DNA of 7,295 bases from CANKHA01 sp034668825 (GTDB lineage: Bacteria > Pseudomonadota > Alphaproteobacteria > Rhizobiales > Xanthobacteraceae), in contig JAXDOR010000190.1 in NCBI GenBank assembly GCA_034668825.1, positions 1-7,295 of the forward strand, written 5' to 3'. How positions within the stretch are numbered: the first letter of the stretch is position 1; every line of letters begins with the position of its first letter. The translations under genes were made by a program, and so were the position numbers. Shown here one piece after another: positions 6,122 to 7,295 of the stretch. The notes under the pieces are model-generated. The model was given only the letters and a program-made list of their open reading frames with translations. It did not search any database and was not told where the DNA came from.

Positions 6122-6751
6122 ATGTTGACCCATGCTCAAATCTGGACCGCCATCGACCGGCTGGCAGCGCGCGCCGGCCTTTCGGCTTCGGGATTGGCGA
6201 AGCGGTCCGGCCTCGATCCGACTACCTTCAACCGCTCGAAACGCATCACTCCGGACGGGCGCGCCCGCTGGCCCTCCACCGAATCGGTCGCCAAGGCGCT
6301 GGCTGCGACCGGCACCCATGTCGAAGCCTTCGTGACGCTGATCACCGACAGCGCCGGCACCGCGGCGCAAGCGGTGCCGCTGATCGGCTTCGCGGAGGCC
6401 GGCGCCGGCGGCTACTTCGACGACGGCGGCTTTCCGGTCGGCAAAGGCTGGGATGAAATCGCGTTCCCCGCCGTCAATGACGAGCACGCTTATGCGCTGG
6501 AAATTTCCGGCGACTCCATGACGCCCGCTTATCGCGACGGCGACGTCATTGTCGTCTCGCCGGCCGCTCCCATCCGCCGCGGCGACCGCGTCGTCGCCAA
6601 GACCAAAAAGGGCGAGGTGATGGTGAAGGAGCTGAAACGCAAAACCAGCAAGAGCATCGAACTGAAATCGATCAACTCCGAGCATCCCGACCGGACACTC
6701 GCGGTCCGCGACGTGGTGTGGATCGCGCGCATCGTCTGGGCGAGCCAGTAA
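6122..6751 (+). CDS. LexA/CI-like transcriptional repressor with S24 peptidase domain
   Basis: The 209-residue protein has a helix-turn-helix DNA-binding half (residues about 5-75; GLSASGLAKRSGLDPTTFNR is the HTH) and an S24 auto-protease/dimerisation half (about 84-209). The catalytic pair is intact: Ser132 in SGDSM and Lys169 in VMVKEL, 37 residues apart as in LexA (119/156). The VPLIGFAEAGAGG block (85-97) aligns with the LexA cleavage region, with Ala93-Gly94 as the likely scissile bond. It could therefore cleave itself when stimulated, in LexA by RecA on single-stranded DNA. ATG at 6122 is preferred over a TTG two codons upstream; neither has a clear Shine-Dalgarno. The neighbours are housekeeping genes rather than phage genes, and close relatives appear to be chromosomal in Rhizobiales, so it is probably a resident regulator. 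Its targets are unknown, apart from the likely self-regulation suggested by upstream palindromes. Confidence 0.9.
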   Translation: MLTHAQIWTAIDRLAARAGLSASGLAKRSGLDPTTFNRSKRITPDGRARWPSTESVAKALAATGTHVEAFVTLITDSAGTAAQAVPLIGFAEAGAGGYFDDGGFPVGKGWDEIAFPAVNDEHAYALEISGDSMTPAYRDGDVIVVSPAAPIRRGDRVVAKTKKGEVMVKELKRKTSKSIELKSINSEHPDRTLAVRDVVWIARIVWASQ

Positions 6752-7295
6752 TTATCCCGACCGCGCCAGCGCGCCGTCGATCACCTCGACGGTGTTCTGC
6801 AATCCATAGACCGCGACGAAGGAGCCGAAGCGCGGACCCTTCTCCTGGCCGAGCAGCACCTGATAGAGCATGTTGAACCAGTCGAGCGACACGCCCGGCC
6901 GCCCGTCCTTGGCTTTCTTGGCGTGATCGAGGAACGGTTCGCGGCGCCCGATCTCATAGACGACGTTCTGGATCTGCTCCGCCGTGGCGTCCGCCGGCAG
7001 TTGCGCCAGCGCATCGCGCAGGTCGATGAGCGCGGCGCGTTCGACCGGGCTCGGCTCGCGGAATTTCTTCGCCGGCAGCACGAAGTCGCGGAAATAATGG
7101 ATGGCATAGCCGACCATGGCATCGAGCTTCGGATGCGTCTTCGGCGTCACGCCTGGCCGGTAGCGGCCGATGAAGCCCCACAGCGTTTCTGCGTTTTCCG
7201 CATTCGACGATGACACCAGCGTCAGCAGCATTTGGAACGTGATCGGCATGTCGGACTTCGGTGGATTGCCCGCGTGGATATGCCAAACCGGATTG
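6752..7295 (-). CDS. lysK: Lysine--tRNA ligase, class I (C-terminal 180 residues; 5' part outside window)
   Basis: The frame runs through the right edge; visible translation begins NPVWHIHAGNPPKSDMPITF and ends ALARSG. This is the C-terminal part of the class I (archaeal-type) lysyl-tRNA synthetase found in Alphaproteobacteria, which charges tRNA-Lys with lysine in the cytoplasm. The Rossmann catalytic core with the HIGH and KMSKS motifs would lie in the missing part to the right. What is visible is the junction after the catalytic core and the helical anticodon-binding region (LLTLVSSSNAENAETLWGFI, HYFRDFVLPAKKFREP, FNMLYQVLLGQEKGPRFGSF). An ATG at 7247-7249 is internal, because the conserved sequence continues upstream of it. 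The TAA stop abuts the TAA of the convergent S24 gene with no base between them. Identity is from recognition of the family sequence and I am confident in it. Confidence 0.93.
   Translation of the reverse strand, partial: NPVWHIHAGNPPKSDMPITFQMLLTLVSSSNAENAETLWGFIGRYRPGVTPKTHPKLDAMVGYAIHYFRDFVLPAKKFREPSPVERAALIDLRDALAQLPADATAEQIQNVVYEIGRREPFLDHAKKAKDGRPGVSLDWFNMLYQVLLGQEKGPRFGSFVAVYGLQNTVEVIDGALARSG

Noticed and set aside
1..7295. Possible defence system, phage, CRISPR array or biosynthetic cluster
   Set aside because: Both strands were read. No regularly spaced repeats, integrase, transposase, nuclease/ATPase pair or biosynthetic enzymes were seen, and the S24 repressor has no phage neighbours.

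Overview
The window is GC-rich (by eye about 60-65%) and has the look of a chromosomal segment from an alphaproteobacterium of the order Hyphomicrobiales/Rhizobiales (Bradyrhizobium/Pseudolabrys-like). The evidence is a class I (archaeal-type) lysyl-tRNA synthetase, an alphaproteobacteria-restricted TIGR02186/Alph_Pro_TM protein beside a TauE/SafE permease, a DUF6460-like small membrane protein, and a long PodJ-like coiled-coil/Sel1 protein. I recognised these families from memory of their sequences; no database was searched. Codon usage looks uniform, and I see no transposase, phage gene, tRNA, rRNA or CRISPR.

Layout. Positions 1-2644 (+) hold most of a large inner-membrane protein whose start lies left of the window: a cytoplasmic coiled-coil region built of ~50-residue repeats, a Pro/Gln/Ala-rich linker, one membrane span, and four exact-length Sel1 repeats. 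A 200-bp spacer with two small hairpins follows. Positions 2845-4550 (+) hold a two-gene operon: a TauE/SafE permease whose stop overlaps, as ATGA, the start of a secreted or anchored TIGR02186 protein. Next comes an ~89-bp imperfect palindromic repeat (4563-4651). It lies between convergent genes and supplies the stop codon of the following minus-strand gene, a TPR-plus-methyltransferase protein (4641-5591). Divergent from that gene is a 92-residue membrane protein (5714-5992, +). A 129-bp spacer with a consensus -10 box and several nested inverted repeats then leads to a LexA/CI-like S24 repressor (6122-6751, +). The window closes with the C-terminal 180 residues of lysyl-tRNA synthetase (6752-7295, -), whose stop codon directly abuts that of the repressor.

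How the genes work together. Only the permease/TIGR02186 pair shows sequence evidence of being one functional unit (4-nt overlap, strong internal Shine-Dalgarno). The other genes look like independent housekeeping or regulatory units. The least explained parts are the regulatory region of the S24 repressor, the palindromic element that forms the end of the methyltransferase gene, and the regular repeat architecture of the PodJ-like protein. I found no convincing undescribed multi-gene system such as a defence island or biosynthetic cluster.
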